Source of the DNA: Armatimonadetes bacterium UBA1398
GTDB lineage: Bacteria; Armatimonadota; Zipacnadia; UBA1398
Assembly: GCA_002305165.1 (NCBI GenBank)
Contig: DBQI01000035.1
Span: 1 to 64,000 of the forward strand
DNA: 64,000 nt
Reading direction: 5' to 3'
The position numbers and the translations under genes were made by a program. The notes under the pieces were generated by a model. It saw only the letters and a list, made by a program, of their open reading frames with translations. It had not been told where the DNA came from and made no database searches. Every line of letters begins with the position of its first letter. Position 1 is the first letter of the stretch. Shown one piece after another: positions 15,672-24,702 of this stretch.

Positions 15672-16844
15672 ATGGCTCGGTTGAGTATCCACGAGTTCGA
15701 GAGGTTCGTGACCGATGCGCAGGCGCATGTGGCTGAACTCTATCGGGAGATCGAGGAGGTGCAGCAGGCCCTCAACGACGCCCGGGAACGCACACGCCTC
15801 GAACGCCAGGACCTGGTGGAGCGGGCGCGACAGGTGCTCAGGACCGCCCGATCCGAGCTCGATGGGAGCTTTGTGGCCGACTGGGACGCCCGAGTGGATC
15901 AGGAATCCGCGTCTCTCGAGACCGAGGCGACCGTTCTCGACGAACTCATCGGGGCCGAGCAGGCTAAGGCCGATGAGAAGTTGGCCCGGGTCGCGGAGAT
16001 CCGAGCAGGCCTCCGCTCCACGAACCCGGAGCTGGATGCGCGCGAGGAGGCGCTCAAAGCTGACCTGGCGCGCCTAGACCAGGAGTCAGACGACCTCGAT
16101 GCCGAGATCGCGCGTATGGCCAAGTGGTTCGGGTTGCTCTTCCGGAAGCGCGCGATCCAGGAGCGGGGCAAGAAGCTCCTAGCCCTGGACAAGCGCTTGG
16201 CCGCGGTGGCCAGGGCTCTGGACAAGGTGCGGTCCGAGTGGGTCACCGTGCTCCAGACGGCCACGGAGGAGGAGCAGGCCATTCAGACCGAGTGGCAGGC
16301 CGCCCAACTGCGCGTCGCGCGGATGAGGCAGGACTTGGCGAAGATCCGCGACGATGCGGGCGGCGAGGCGGAGCGCAGGGCCCTCTTCAGCATGGTCCAA
16401 GGCGCCGCCGAGCCCCCGCCGACGGGCCATTCCGAGCTGGACGCCCTCCTCGCCGAGATCGACCGCCTCTCGGATGACGTGCTGGACGAGCAAGAGAAGG
16501 CTCTCCAGGCGGGCGCCGAGATGCTCGGCATGCTCTCAGGGATCGGCCAGGGATTGGATGGGTTCCGGGAGAGCGTGGGCTCGGTCCGGGCCGAACAGGA
16601 CGCTCACAGCGAGCTGCCCAAGCTCGTCCTCGACATCCCCGACCCCGTCATCAGCTTCCACGGCTACTGGACGCAACTCTCCCAGTACATCGTGAACGAG
16701 CGCCAGATGGCCGCCCATCCCGCCTCCTTCGTGCAGGCTATCCGTGGCGTCATCGACCGGCAGCTCTCGGGCGACGCCATTGAGCGGATGTTCACTGAGA
16801 TGGGCGACGCCCTCTCCGCTGGTACGGAGCGTTGGAACGCCTAG
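15672..16844 (+). CDS. Coiled-coil protein of the HSAC operon
   Basis: A 390-residue cytoplasmic protein with no signal peptide. Residues 1-240 are dense Glu/Arg/Ala/Leu heptads (EIEEVQQALNDARERTRLER; LARLDQESDDLDAEIARM) typical of a long coiled coil, broken by KWFGLLFRKRAI at about 155, which could be a membrane-touching turn. Residues 255-300 form a second acidic helical segment, then a compact C-terminal domain (VISFHGYWTQLSQYIVNERQ) with conserved-looking aromatics. The ATG at 15672 follows the rSAM stop by three bases with GGGAG upstream, so the pair is probably translationally coupled. No family recognised; a scaffold or adaptor role in the operon is inference. Confidence 0.8.
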   Translation: MARLSIHEFERFVTDAQAHVAELYREIEEVQQALNDARERTRLERQDLVERARQVLRTARSELDGSFVADWDARVDQESASLETEATVLDELIGAEQAKADEKLARVAEIRAGLRSTNPELDAREEALKADLARLDQESDDLDAEIARMAKWFGLLFRKRAIQERGKKLLALDKRLAAVARALDKVRSEWVTVLQTATEEEQAIQTEWQAAQLRVARMRQDLAKIRDDAGGEAERRALFSMVQGAAEPPPTGHSELDALLAEIDRLSDDVLDEQEKALQAGAEMLGMLSGIGQGLDGFRESVGSVRAEQDAHSELPKLVLDIPDPVISFHGYWTQLSQYIVNERQMAAHPASFVQAIRGVIDRQLSGDAIERMFTEMGDALSAGTERWNA

Positions 16845-16857
16845 GGAGGATGCCCTT

Positions 16858-17370
16858 GTGAAGAACCAGGGATGCGTCACCGCGCTGCTCATTGCGTGGA
16901 TCCTCGAGGCGACGGCCTTCGTCTGCGGGGGAGCCCTCTGGGGCGTGGCAAGCCTTGCTGGCGGCTCGAAGTCGGGGGGCCGCGTCGCCATCGCCCTCGT
17001 TCTCTTCGCGATCGCTATCGTGCAACTCGTGCCCGCCGTGCTGATCCTGACGCGGAGGCTGCGGTTGCGGCCCGACCGGGTGGAGGAATCCATCATCGAC
17101 ATGGCCCGGGGCACCGACGGCACGGTGACCGAGGGCGAGGTCGCCGCGTGGGTCGGGTTCTCCCCCGAGGAGGCCTCCCAGACGCTCAACCGCATGGCGG
17201 CCAAAGGCTTGGCAGAGCGCACCGGGCGGACGGAGTGGCTCATCAAGGCGGTCACTGCCCGCAAGGTGCAGCGTTCCTGTCCCTACTGCGGGGCGAGCCT
17301 GCCTGTCCGCGAGCGCGTCCTGGTGTGTCCTCAGTGTGGTGGCAACGTCGACCTGGATCGGCGGGAGTGA
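16858..17370 (+). CDS. Two-helix membrane protein with winged-helix-like and zinc-ribbon segments
   Basis: A 170-residue protein. Two N-terminal membrane helices (TALLIAWILEATAFVCGGALW and VAIALVLFAIAIVQLVPAVL) precede a soluble part of about 60 residues that looks like a winged helix (VTEGEVAAWVGFSPEEASQTLNRMAAKGLAERT) and a C-terminal zinc ribbon with two CxxC pairs (CPYCGASLPVRERVLVCPQCGG). Start is GTG 16858 with GGAGGA seven bases upstream. Its TGA overlaps the next GTG start (GTGA), a sign of coupled translation. A membrane-tethered sensor or regulator is possible but unproven. Same operon as the HSAC protein and the radical SAM enzyme. Confidence 0.82.
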   Translation: MKNQGCVTALLIAWILEATAFVCGGALWGVASLAGGSKSGGRVAIALVLFAIAIVQLVPAVLILTRRLRLRPDRVEESIIDMARGTDGTVTEGEVAAWVGFSPEEASQTLNRMAAKGLAERTGRTEWLIKAVTARKVQRSCPYCGASLPVRERVLVCPQCGGNVDLDRRE

Positions 17371-19616
17371 GCGCCGCCGGACAAGGGCCGGGGCGATGGA
17401 CCTACCGGCTCTGCTTGCTGGCCTGCGTCCTATCCGGCGCCGCAGGCCTGACGTACGAGCTTCTCTGGTTCCGCTGGCTCTCGATTCCCTTCGGCTCCTC
17501 GGCCCGGGCGGCGGGCCTGGTGCTCTCCGCCTACTTCCTGGGCTCTGCGGTCGGCGCCCGGGTCGTGGCGCCCATGGGAGATCGGGTCCGATATCCCCTG
17601 CTTCTATTCGGCCTACTCGAGATGGCCATCGGCCTCGTCGCGCCGCTGGTACCCGCCGCTCGCGGGGCGATCGGCCAGGCGTACGCATGGGGCGTTGAGG
17701 CCTTCGGCCTCGGCAGCCCCTGGGCGGCCGCGCTTACCCTCTCCTTGGCCGTCGCCGCCATGCTGCCCGCGACGGCCGCCATGGGCGCCACCCTCCCCAC
17801 CCTCATGCGCGCCGTCGAGGACCCTGCGCGCCCCGGCAGTCGCACGGTGGGCATTTACAGCGCCAACCTTCTGGGAGCGTTCCTCGGTATCGGCGCCGCG
17901 GGCTTCTGGGCCATCCCCGCCCTCGGCGCGAGTAAGACCCTGGCCGGAACCATGCTCCTGAGCGGCTCCGTGGCTACCCTCGCCGCCGGGCTGGGAGCGA
18001 GAGTCGTGCTCCCTCGGACCGTCATCCACCCCTCGGCCCTGTCGGGGAGTGGCGATCTCCTCGCCCTGGCGGCGGGCTCGGGCGCGCTGACCATCGCCCT
18101 GGAGGTGCTTTGCACCCGGTTGCTCGCCCAGGTGCTCCAGAACTGTGTCTACAGCTTCGCGTCGATGCTTTTGGTGGCCATCGGCGGCCTGGCCCTCGGG
18201 GCCGCGCTGACGGCCACCAGCCTCAAGACGCGCCTTCACCCTCGACATGTCCTCGCGGGGGCTATGGCTCTCGCGGGGCTGCTCGTCATGGCGAGCCCGT
18301 CGATCCTCTTCTCGGTCACCCGCATGGAGTATCTCACGGCGGGCTGCACGGCGGGCGCATACGTGACCCGGGTCGCCAGCCTGGCCCTCATCACGGTGTT
18401 CCCCATATGCCTGCTTGCCGGCATGGCGCTGCCGCTGACTCTGGCCCTGTTGGAGGCGCGCCATGGGCCCAAGGCGGCGTTCCTCGGACGCGCCCTGGCC
18501 TGGAACGCCCTGGCCGCCGCGGTCGCCGGCATCGTGACCGCCGAGGCGGTCCTCCCCGCTCTGGGCCTCACGGGCGCCGTCGGCCTCGTCGCGGCAGGCT
18601 ACGGCCTGCTCTCGATTGGGGCTCTCGGTCGGGTCAGGCGCACCTCCCCCACCATAACCCTCGCCGCTTTCGGCACGCTCGTCGTTGCCGCCGGCCTGGT
18701 GCTCGCCGGCAACGGCCTCCTCCGGCCGATGCGGCCCCTGCCGCCCGGGATCCTGTACGCGACCCACACCCCGTCGGGAATGCTCCGTGTTCACGAATCG
18801 GGCGGTCAGCGGCTGATGACCCTGGACGGCCACTACCGCCTGGGGGGCACCCGAAGCGCCACCCTTGAGCGCCGTCAGATGCACCTCCCGCTACTGCTCC
18901 ACAGAGCGCCCCGCCGGGTCGCCTGCATCGGCCTAGCCACGGGCATTACCGCCGGCGCCGCCCTGGATCATCCCGTCGAGCGGTTGACCGTCTACGAGAT
19001 CGTTCCCGAGGTCATCGAGGCCGCCGCTTTCTTCTCTCACGAGAACGGCGCCGTGCTGCGCGATCCGCGCACTCGGCTCGTGCCGGAGGATGGCCGTCTG
19101 GCGCTGGAGGCGGAGGGGGAAGCCTACGACATCATCGTCTGCGATCTGGTCCTGCCGTGGCAGGAGTCCGCGGGCGCCCTCTACAGCGCCGACTTCCTGA
19201 GGACCGCTCGCCGCCGGCTGGCCCCCGGCGGCGTGTTCTGGCTCTGGCTGCCCATGTACCAACTGGCTGAGCGGGAGTACGCCATCGTCGCTCGCACGTT
19301 CCTGTCGGTCTTTCCCGATGCTCAGGTGTTCCGCGGCGATGACACCCCAGACCGACCCATCATCGCCCTCGTGGGAGGAGGCAGCCGCCCTCCGCGGACG
19401 CGGGTGTCCCCGGTTCCCGATGATCCCCTCCTGGACGACCCCGGCGAGGCTCTGAGCCTCTACGCTGGCCCACTCCGCGTGCCGGCAGGCTGGGACCCGC
19501 CGCGGCACACCGACGACCGGCCCATTCTGCCCTACCTCGCCGCCGACAGTGTCCGGCGCGGGGATAGCTTCGTAGGGAAGCCGTTCAGTGAGTACCTCCG
19601 CAGCCTGGGCGGTTAG
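17367..19616 (+). CDS. Membrane-embedded spermidine-synthase-like protein
   Basis: A 749-residue protein with two parts. The first 440 or so residues are strongly hydrophobic with at least ten membrane helices, in the style of the MFS-like region that precedes many fused spermidine synthases (LSGAAGLTYELLWFRWLSIPFGSS, the conserved E-x-x-x-x-R pattern). The last 300 residues are a Rossmann methyltransferase-like aminopropyltransferase domain: CIGLATGITAGAALDH (SAM/dcSAM loop), LTVYEIVPEVIEAA (acidic ribose-binding strand), IIVCDLVLPWQESAGALYS and the late LAPGGVFWLWLP. Start GTG 17367 overlaps the previous stop. Homologues of this fusion are often of unknown substrate, and true polyamine synthesis is not assured. 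As the last gene of the HSAC operon it may modify the same tail or a membrane partner; that is inference. Confidence 0.85.
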   Translation: MSAAGQGPGRWTYRLCLLACVLSGAAGLTYELLWFRWLSIPFGSSARAAGLVLSAYFLGSAVGARVVAPMGDRVRYPLLLFGLLEMAIGLVAPLVPAARGAIGQAYAWGVEAFGLGSPWAAALTLSLAVAAMLPATAAMGATLPTLMRAVEDPARPGSRTVGIYSANLLGAFLGIGAAGFWAIPALGASKTLAGTMLLSGSVATLAAGLGARVVLPRTVIHPSALSGSGDLLALAAGSGALTIALEVLCTRLLAQVLQNCVYSFASMLLVAIGGLALGAALTATSLKTRLHPRHVLAGAMALAGLLVMASPSILFSVTRMEYLTAGCTAGAYVTRVASLALITVFPICLLAGMALPLTLALLEARHGPKAAFLGRALAWNALAAAVAGIVTAEAVLPALGLTGAVGLVAAGYGLLSIGALGRVRRTSPTITLAAFGTLVVAAGLVLAGNGLLRPMRPLPPGILYATHTPSGMLRVHESGGQRLMTLDGHYRLGGTRSATLERRQMHLPLLLHRAPRRVACIGLATGITAGAALDHPVERLTVYEIVPEVIEAAAFFSHENGAVLRDPRTRLVPEDGRLALEAEGEAYDIIVCDLVLPWQESAGALYSADFLRTARRRLAPGGVFWLWLPMYQLAEREYAIVARTFLSVFPDAQVFRGDDTPDRPIIALVGGGSRPPRTRVSPVPDDPLLDDPGEALSLYAGPLRVPAGWDPPRHTDDRPILPYLAADSVRRGDSFVGKPFSEYLRSLGG

Positions 19617-20659
19617 GGCCAGAGGTAACGCGAACCGTCGACCAGATCCCCCGGGCAGGCCAGGGTGACCGCGGCTCGGACCTCCCCATCTACCCCCGCC
19701 AGGAGTGTGTAGAGCCCTCGCACCGAGGGCATATCGAACTCGCCCGTGTACACCTGTCCGCGCCGAGCCATCTCCCCCGTGGAGCCATCGGCGTACTTCC
19801 AGCCCGGGCCCAGCGCCGGCCGCAGGTGCAGCACATCCTCGCCCTCGTAGGCGTAACTGCCCCGCGCCATCAGTTGCGTGCCCGTCAGGGGCCGAGGCGG
19901 CCGCTCGCGCCGCAGGACGACCATGGAGAGCTCCTGACCCGCGGGCACCTCGACGACGACTCGAACCCGGCCCTTCGGCTCGACCCGACGCGACACGGGC
20001 TCCAGGAACCGGACCGCATCGGACGCGAACTCCTGGGTGAAGGCGAGGTACTCGCCCTCCACCGCGAGCCCGATCCCCACCCGGTCCACCTTGGGGCTCA
20101 GGATCGTCTGCCGATGGCCATCGTTGGGCGGCCGCTCCGCCATCATCTCCCCATGGGAGGCCAGGCAGTCAGCCAGTGCACGGTCCGCGTCCGCGTAGCC
20201 GCGCGAATCTCGCCGCCAAGCGACGTTCTGCTCGTGGTGGCCCGAGCCGCCCGCGAGGCTGTAGCGGTGGTACGGCTTGAGGCCATCGAGGCTCCAGTGG
20301 GAGGCGAACCTTCCCCTCACCATCTCCTCGCAGTGGGAGTCCCCCAGGGCCATCAGACGATCGTCCAGCGTTACGGGCGGCAGGCCCGCGGCAAGCCGGT
20401 CCCGATTGATCGCCTCGAACAGCGCCGTACGGATCCGCTCCCGCTCAGCCTCATCGAGCGCGACGCGAACCGGCGCGTCGCCCGGCCCCGTGCCGAGCAT
20501 CTCCTGGACGGGGACCGAGCCCAGGATCCGCTCGCCCTGCTCCGCTATCGGTGTTGGTACGGGGATCCAGCCCGCGAAGATGCCGAGCAGCAGCCCACTG
20601 CTGAGCAGGATGAAGAGCCAGCAGCCCGGCCGTACCGCCGGTTGTTGGCGGCCACCCAT
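19613..20659 (-). CDS. Exported CAP-domain (SCP-like) protein
   Basis: A 348-residue protein with an uncleaved or cleaved N-terminal membrane segment (CWLFILLSSGLLLGIFAGW). A CAP/SCP domain of about 125 residues covers residues 70-200: INRDRLAAGLPPVTLDDRLM, then HCEEMVRGRFASHW with the cavity His, GSGHHEQNVAW, and NDGHRQTILSPKVDRVGIGL. Its C-terminal 140 residues form a beta-rich domain. CAP proteins in bacteria are secreted and mostly of unknown activity. The gene converges on the spermidine-synthase-like gene, the two stops overlapping by four bases, and is divergent from the DegT gene. Confidence 0.85.
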   Translation of the reverse strand: MGGRQQPAVRPGCWLFILLSSGLLLGIFAGWIPVPTPIAEQGERILGSVPVQEMLGTGPGDAPVRVALDEAERERIRTALFEAINRDRLAAGLPPVTLDDRLMALGDSHCEEMVRGRFASHWSLDGLKPYHRYSLAGGSGHHEQNVAWRRDSRGYADADRALADCLASHGEMMAERPPNDGHRQTILSPKVDRVGIGLAVEGEYLAFTQEFASDAVRFLEPVSRRVEPKGRVRVVVEVPAGQELSMVVLRRERPPRPLTGTQLMARGSYAYEGEDVLHLRPALGPGWKYADGSTGEMARRGQVYTGEFDMPSVRGLYTLLAGVDGEVRAAVTLACPGDLVDGSRYLWP

Positions 20660-20798
20660 AGTTCCCTCCGCGGCCTACCGAGCCGACCTGCGGCGCCGCG
20701 CCGAGTCCGGCTCTCGATGCTGCCTCGGCGACAGGTATGAGCGCGCATCGCCCGAACCCTAGCGCGTAACCGTCACCGAGCTGGAGGGATTGTACCCC

Positions 20799-21959
20799 AT
20801 GTACCGAGTAGGCCAGAAAGAAGTCGACGCCGTTGCCAGAGTCCTCCTCAGTGGCGAACTGTTCCGCTACCACATCGGCGGCGAGTGCGAGAGGTTCGAG
20901 AAGCGCTACGCCAAGTATGTGGGCGCCAAACACTGCCGAATGACCTCCAGCGGCACCACCGCGCTGACGGCCGTTCTCGGCGGCCTCGGTCTCGGACCGG
21001 GCGACGAGATCATCGTCCCCGCCCAGACCTACATGGCCACCGCCATCTCCGTCCTCTCGGTCGGGGCCATCCCCATCATCGTCGACATCGACGAGAGCCT
21101 CACCCTCTGCCCCCAGTCCGTCGATGAGGCCGTCGGGCCCCAGACCCGCGCCGTCATCCCCGTCCACATGTGGGGCCTCTCCTGCGACATGGATGGCCTC
21201 ATGGCAGTCGCCCGGAAACACGACCTCCTCGTCATCGAGGACGCCTGCCAAGCCGTTGGCGGTGGATACGAGGGGCGGAAGTTGGGCAGCATCGGCCATG
21301 CCGGCGCCTTCAGCTTCAACTACTACAAGAATATGACCGCCGGCGAGGGCGGCGCCTTCGTCACGGACGACGACGAGGCCGCCGCGAGGGCCGCGTGCAT
21401 GGTCGACTGCTGCAGCTTCTACTGGACCGGTCGGCAAGAGGACTTCCGCCCCTTCGCCGCCACGGGATCGAGGGCGTCGGAGATCGAGGGCGCCCTCATG
21501 AACGTCCAGCTCGATCGGCTCCCCTCGATGATCCGAGCCCTACGGAAGCAGAAGAAGCGCATCCTCGAGGAGACCGCGGACACCGGGCTGACGCCCGCTC
21601 CCTCGCGGAGCCCCGAGTGGGAGTGCGGCGCGCAGGTCGTGTACACCCTCCCGTCGGAGCCGGCCGCCGACGCCTTCGCCTCCCTCACGGGCGGCACCGT
21701 CACGGGCAAGACGGGCCGGCACGTCTTCACCGAGTGGGATCCGGTCCTCGACCACCAGGGCGCCCACCACCCCGCCCTGAACCCGTACAACCTGCCCCAG
21801 AATAGGAAGTGCCGGCGGAAGTACCCGAAGGGGATGTGCCAGCGGTCCCTGGATATCCTCAGTCGCACCGTGATGATCGGGAACCACCCCGACCGAAAGC
21901 GGGCGGAGGTGACGGCGCTCATCAAGCGCATCAATCAGGCCGCGGCCGAGGTCCTGTAG
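20799..21959 (+). CDS. DegT/DnrJ/EryC1 family PLP aminotransferase
   Basis: A 386-residue fold-type I PLP enzyme that usually transaminates keto-sugars bound to nucleotides. Landmarks: TSSGTTALTAVLGGLGLGPGDE near the N-terminus, the PLP-contacting Asp in IEDACQAVGG, and the Schiff-base lysine in FNYYKNMTAGEGGAFV. Start ATG 20799 has GGAGGG about ten bases upstream; TTG 20790 is too close to it. Sugar-nucleotide genes rfbA/rfbB are 4 kb away, which fits amino-deoxysugar synthesis, but the substrate cannot be read from sequence. Confidence 0.9.
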   Translation: MYRVGQKEVDAVARVLLSGELFRYHIGGECERFEKRYAKYVGAKHCRMTSSGTTALTAVLGGLGLGPGDEIIVPAQTYMATAISVLSVGAIPIIVDIDESLTLCPQSVDEAVGPQTRAVIPVHMWGLSCDMDGLMAVARKHDLLVIEDACQAVGGGYEGRKLGSIGHAGAFSFNYYKNMTAGEGGAFVTDDDEAAARAACMVDCCSFYWTGRQEDFRPFAATGSRASEIEGALMNVQLDRLPSMIRALRKQKKRILEETADTGLTPAPSRSPEWECGAQVVYTLPSEPAADAFASLTGGTVTGKTGRHVFTEWDPVLDHQGAHHPALNPYNLPQNRKCRRKYPKGMCQRSLDILSRTVMIGNHPDRKRAEVTALIKRINQAAAEVL

Positions 21960-21997
21960 CGGCGCCCGGCGACCTATGTGCTCCGCCCCATGCCCCG

Positions 21998-22017
21998 CAA
22001 GAGGGCATGCCCTCTTG
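21998..22017. terminator. Perfect 20-bp palindrome between convergent genes
   Basis: CAAGAGGGCATGCCCTCTTG is a perfect palindrome that can fold as an eight-base-pair stem with a CATG loop. It lies in the 80-bp gap between the ends of the DegT gene and the alcohol dehydrogenase gene. There is no T-run on either side, so a terminator or mRNA-end hairpin role is likely but not certain. Confidence 0.45.
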
Positions 22018-22039
22018 ACTCCCAGACCGGGGCTCGCGC

Positions 22040-23050
22040 CTACTCGTCGCTCCAATGCACGACGGCCTGGATCACGTCGCTCCGGATGCCGCGCTCGATA
22101 TCAGAGAAGAAGCCAGGGGCCTCCTCCGCGCACACCCGGTGGGTGATCGTCTCGCCCCAGCGAAGCGACCCCATGGCCAGGTTCTTCATCACTGCCCGAC
22201 GGTTCGGACCATAGCCGTCATCGCAGGGGAACTTCATGGTCAACCGTCGGCCATGGGGCGGGAGGAAACGGAAGGGCAGCGGCTCCTCGCCGTAGTTGCC
22301 CTGCCACACGAAGGTGCCCTCCGTCCGGCACATCTCGATGGCCGGACCCACCAGTTCGCGGTTGCCCGATGCCTCGAACACCACGTCCGCCCCGCCGGGG
22401 CAGAGGCGCGCCACCTCCGCGGCGACATCTGAGGACGAGGCGTCGATGAGGTGATCGGCCCCGAGCCTCCGGGCCACCTCGAGCCTCACGGGATCGATGT
22501 CGATGGCAGTGACGGTGCAGCCGCGCAAGGCGAGCCACGCGACCGCTCCCAGGCCGATGGCGCCCACACCGTAGACGATCACGCGGTCGCTCACCCTGGG
22601 CTGCGCCATGTCCACTCCCAGCAGCCCGACCGCCGGCATTACGAAGCAACTCGCCTCCTCGACGGGCACCCCCTCCGGCAACCGGTCCATGCCATGGGTG
22701 GCGTGCGTCCCCGCGATGACGTGACTGCAGTGAGTGCCCGAGACAGGCGAGACGATCTGCCCCTCCAGCGACATCGACCCCATGTGCCCCCGGTAGTAGA
22801 CCCGGTCGCCCACGGCGAAGCTCTCCAGGGACGATCCCACCGCCTCGATCACCCCGACCCCCTGGTAGCCCGTGCAGAGGGGATAGGGCCCCCAGGAGAT
22901 CCGGCCCCGGATCAGGGCGAACTCCGTGCCGATGCTCACCCCGGAGCAAATGGTCCGGATGAGGGCTTGGCCGGGACCTGGCTCGCCGATCTCCACCTCT
23001 TCCAACTGGAACTCACGAGATGCGCTGCACACCAGGGCTTTCGCGCGCAT
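22040..23050 (-). CDS. Zinc-type alcohol dehydrogenase family (MDR) oxidoreductase
   Basis: A 336-residue medium-chain dehydrogenase/reductase. The GroES-like half contains TICSGVSIGTEFALIRG and GYQGVGVIEAVG; the Rossmann half has VYGVGAIGLGAVAWLAL, TAIDIDPVRLEVARRLGADHLID and DVVFEASGN. The usual zinc-ligand pattern GHE is replaced by GYQGVG, as in family members that act on sugars or in natural-product pathways and may lack catalytic zinc. Start ATG 23050 is supported by GGAGG five bases upstream. Divergent from the aldehyde dehydrogenase gene, so the pair may share a control region between 23051 and 23197. Confidence 0.88.
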   Translation of the reverse strand: MRAKALVCSASREFQLEEVEIGEPGPGQALIRTICSGVSIGTEFALIRGRISWGPYPLCTGYQGVGVIEAVGSSLESFAVGDRVYYRGHMGSMSLEGQIVSPVSGTHCSHVIAGTHATHGMDRLPEGVPVEEASCFVMPAVGLLGVDMAQPRVSDRVIVYGVGAIGLGAVAWLALRGCTVTAIDIDPVRLEVARRLGADHLIDASSSDVAAEVARLCPGGADVVFEASGNRELVGPAIEMCRTEGTFVWQGNYGEEPLPFRFLPPHGRRLTMKFPCDDGYGPNRRAVMKNLAMGSLRWGETITHRVCAEEAPGFFSDIERGIRSDVIQAVVHWSDE

Positions 23051-23197
23051 GAGCGCCTCCGATCCCGTTCGAGACAATGGTGTGACCCGCGTTTCCCCAA
23101 TCGGTGGCCCCCGCCCTGCCCAGGACGCAGGCCCTGAGCCCATGAGGTAGAATGGCCCATTGAGCGCCCGACGGGCGCGCCCCTAGGAGGTGCCAGC

Positions 23198-24691
23198 GTG
23201 ACCGTGATCCAAGGCAGGAACTACATCAACGGCGAGTGGCGCGATGCGTCCGAGACCTTCGAGTCGGTGAACCCCTCGGATATCCGTGAGACCGTGGGCG
23301 TCTTCCCCGCCTCGGGCAAGGCCGAGGCCGACGAGGCCATCGCCGCCGCCAGCGCCGCATTCCCCTCGTGGAAGCGTCTCTCCAGGATCAACCGGGGCGA
23401 GATCATCGACAACTTCGCCCAGCTCCTGAAGCGCGACCGGGACGAGCTGATCCAACTCTGCGCCCGCGAGGTGGGCAAGCAGTGGAACGAGTCCTACGCC
23501 GACGTCATCGAGGCCATCCACATGACCCAGTTCGTGGCGGGCTACGCGCGGCAGCCCAACGGCTTCGTGGTCCCGTCCGAGATCCCCGCCAAGGACGCCT
23601 ACATCATTCGGAAGCCCAAGGGTGTCACCGTCTGTATCGCGCCCTGGAACTTCCCCGTCGCCATTCCGCTCTGGGAGGTGCTGCCCGCCGTTCTGGAGGG
23701 GAACACGTGTGTCCTCAAGCCCTCGCCCTACTCCTCAGCCTGCGGGTATAAGCTTGCCCAGCTCTTGGATGAGGCCGGCTTCCCGAAGGGCGTGGTGAAC
23801 GTCATCCACGGCGGAGGACCCGACTGCGGCGAGGTGCTCACCCACCATCCTGACACCCGACTGATCCTCTTCACCGGTTCCTTCGCCGTGGGCCAGTCGA
23901 TCCAGCAGTTCGTCGCCACCGATCCCACCAAGTTCGCCGCCTGCGAGCTGGGTGGGAAGAACCAGCTGCTGGTGCTCGACGACGCCAACATGGACATCGC
24001 CATCCCCGCGGCCGTCATGAGCGCCTACAAGACGAGCGGCCAGCGCTGCGTCTCCGTCGGCCGCATCCTCGTCGACCGCACGCGCGAGGCGGAGTTCACC
24101 GAGCGCTTCCTGGACGCGAGCCAGCGCCTCAGGATTGGCAACGCCATGGACCGCGATGTCTTCACCGGGCCCCTCGTGAACGAGCAGGGGCGCGAGAAGT
24201 TCGAGCGGCACAACGCCCGAGCCCGTGAGGAGGGCTTCGAAGTCCTCTTGGATGGCGGTCGGCTGACCGGAGGTGAGCACGAGCACGGCTACTTCGTCTC
24301 CCCCTTCGTCTACCGGGGCGAGTACCGCGACGACTCCTGGGTGCTCAACGAGGAGGCCTTCTCTCCCCATGTCGCCATCCTCCCCGTCGACGGGCTCGAT
24401 GAGGCGATCCGCATCCATAATGAGGTCCCCTATGGGCTGGCGGCGGCGGTCATCACAGAGGACTACCGGAAGTGGCGCGAGTGCCGCGAGGAGCTCGAGG
24501 TAGGGCTCCTTTACGTGAACCTCCCCTCTATCGGGGCCGAGGTTCATCTGCCCTTCGGTGGCATGAAGCGCAGCGGGAACGGCCATCCGGGCGCGGCGAC
24601 CCTCATCGACTATGTGACCCACCGCACCGCCTTCACCGTGAACCACGACCACGAGATCAAGATGGCTCAGGGCCTCTCGGCCGAGCTCTAA
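23198..24691 (+). CDS. NAD(P)-dependent aldehyde dehydrogenase
   Basis: Oxidises an aldehyde to the acid. The 497-residue length is standard. The cofactor region IAPWNFPVAIPLWEVLPAV, the glycine-motif FTGSFAVGQ, the general-base Glu in ACELGGKN and the nucleophile Cys in TSGQRCVSVGR are intact; the C-terminus has LPFGGMKRSGNG. Start GTG 23198 has AGGAGGTG seven bases upstream. A HAD-like hydrolase gene follows 11 bp later and the alcohol dehydrogenase is divergent, suggesting oxidation of a small alcohol or sugar derivative; the substrate is not known. Confidence 0.93.
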   Translation: MTVIQGRNYINGEWRDASETFESVNPSDIRETVGVFPASGKAEADEAIAAASAAFPSWKRLSRINRGEIIDNFAQLLKRDRDELIQLCAREVGKQWNESYADVIEAIHMTQFVAGYARQPNGFVVPSEIPAKDAYIIRKPKGVTVCIAPWNFPVAIPLWEVLPAVLEGNTCVLKPSPYSSACGYKLAQLLDEAGFPKGVVNVIHGGGPDCGEVLTHHPDTRLILFTGSFAVGQSIQQFVATDPTKFAACELGGKNQLLVLDDANMDIAIPAAVMSAYKTSGQRCVSVGRILVDRTREAEFTERFLDASQRLRIGNAMDRDVFTGPLVNEQGREKFERHNARAREEGFEVLLDGGRLTGGEHEHGYFVSPFVYRGEYRDDSWVLNEEAFSPHVAILPVDGLDEAIRIHNEVPYGLAAAVITEDYRKWRECREELEVGLLYVNLPSIGAEVHLPFGGMKRSGNGHPGAATLIDYVTHRTAFTVNHDHEIKMAQGLSAEL

Positions 24692-24702
24692 AGGATGAGC
24701 GA

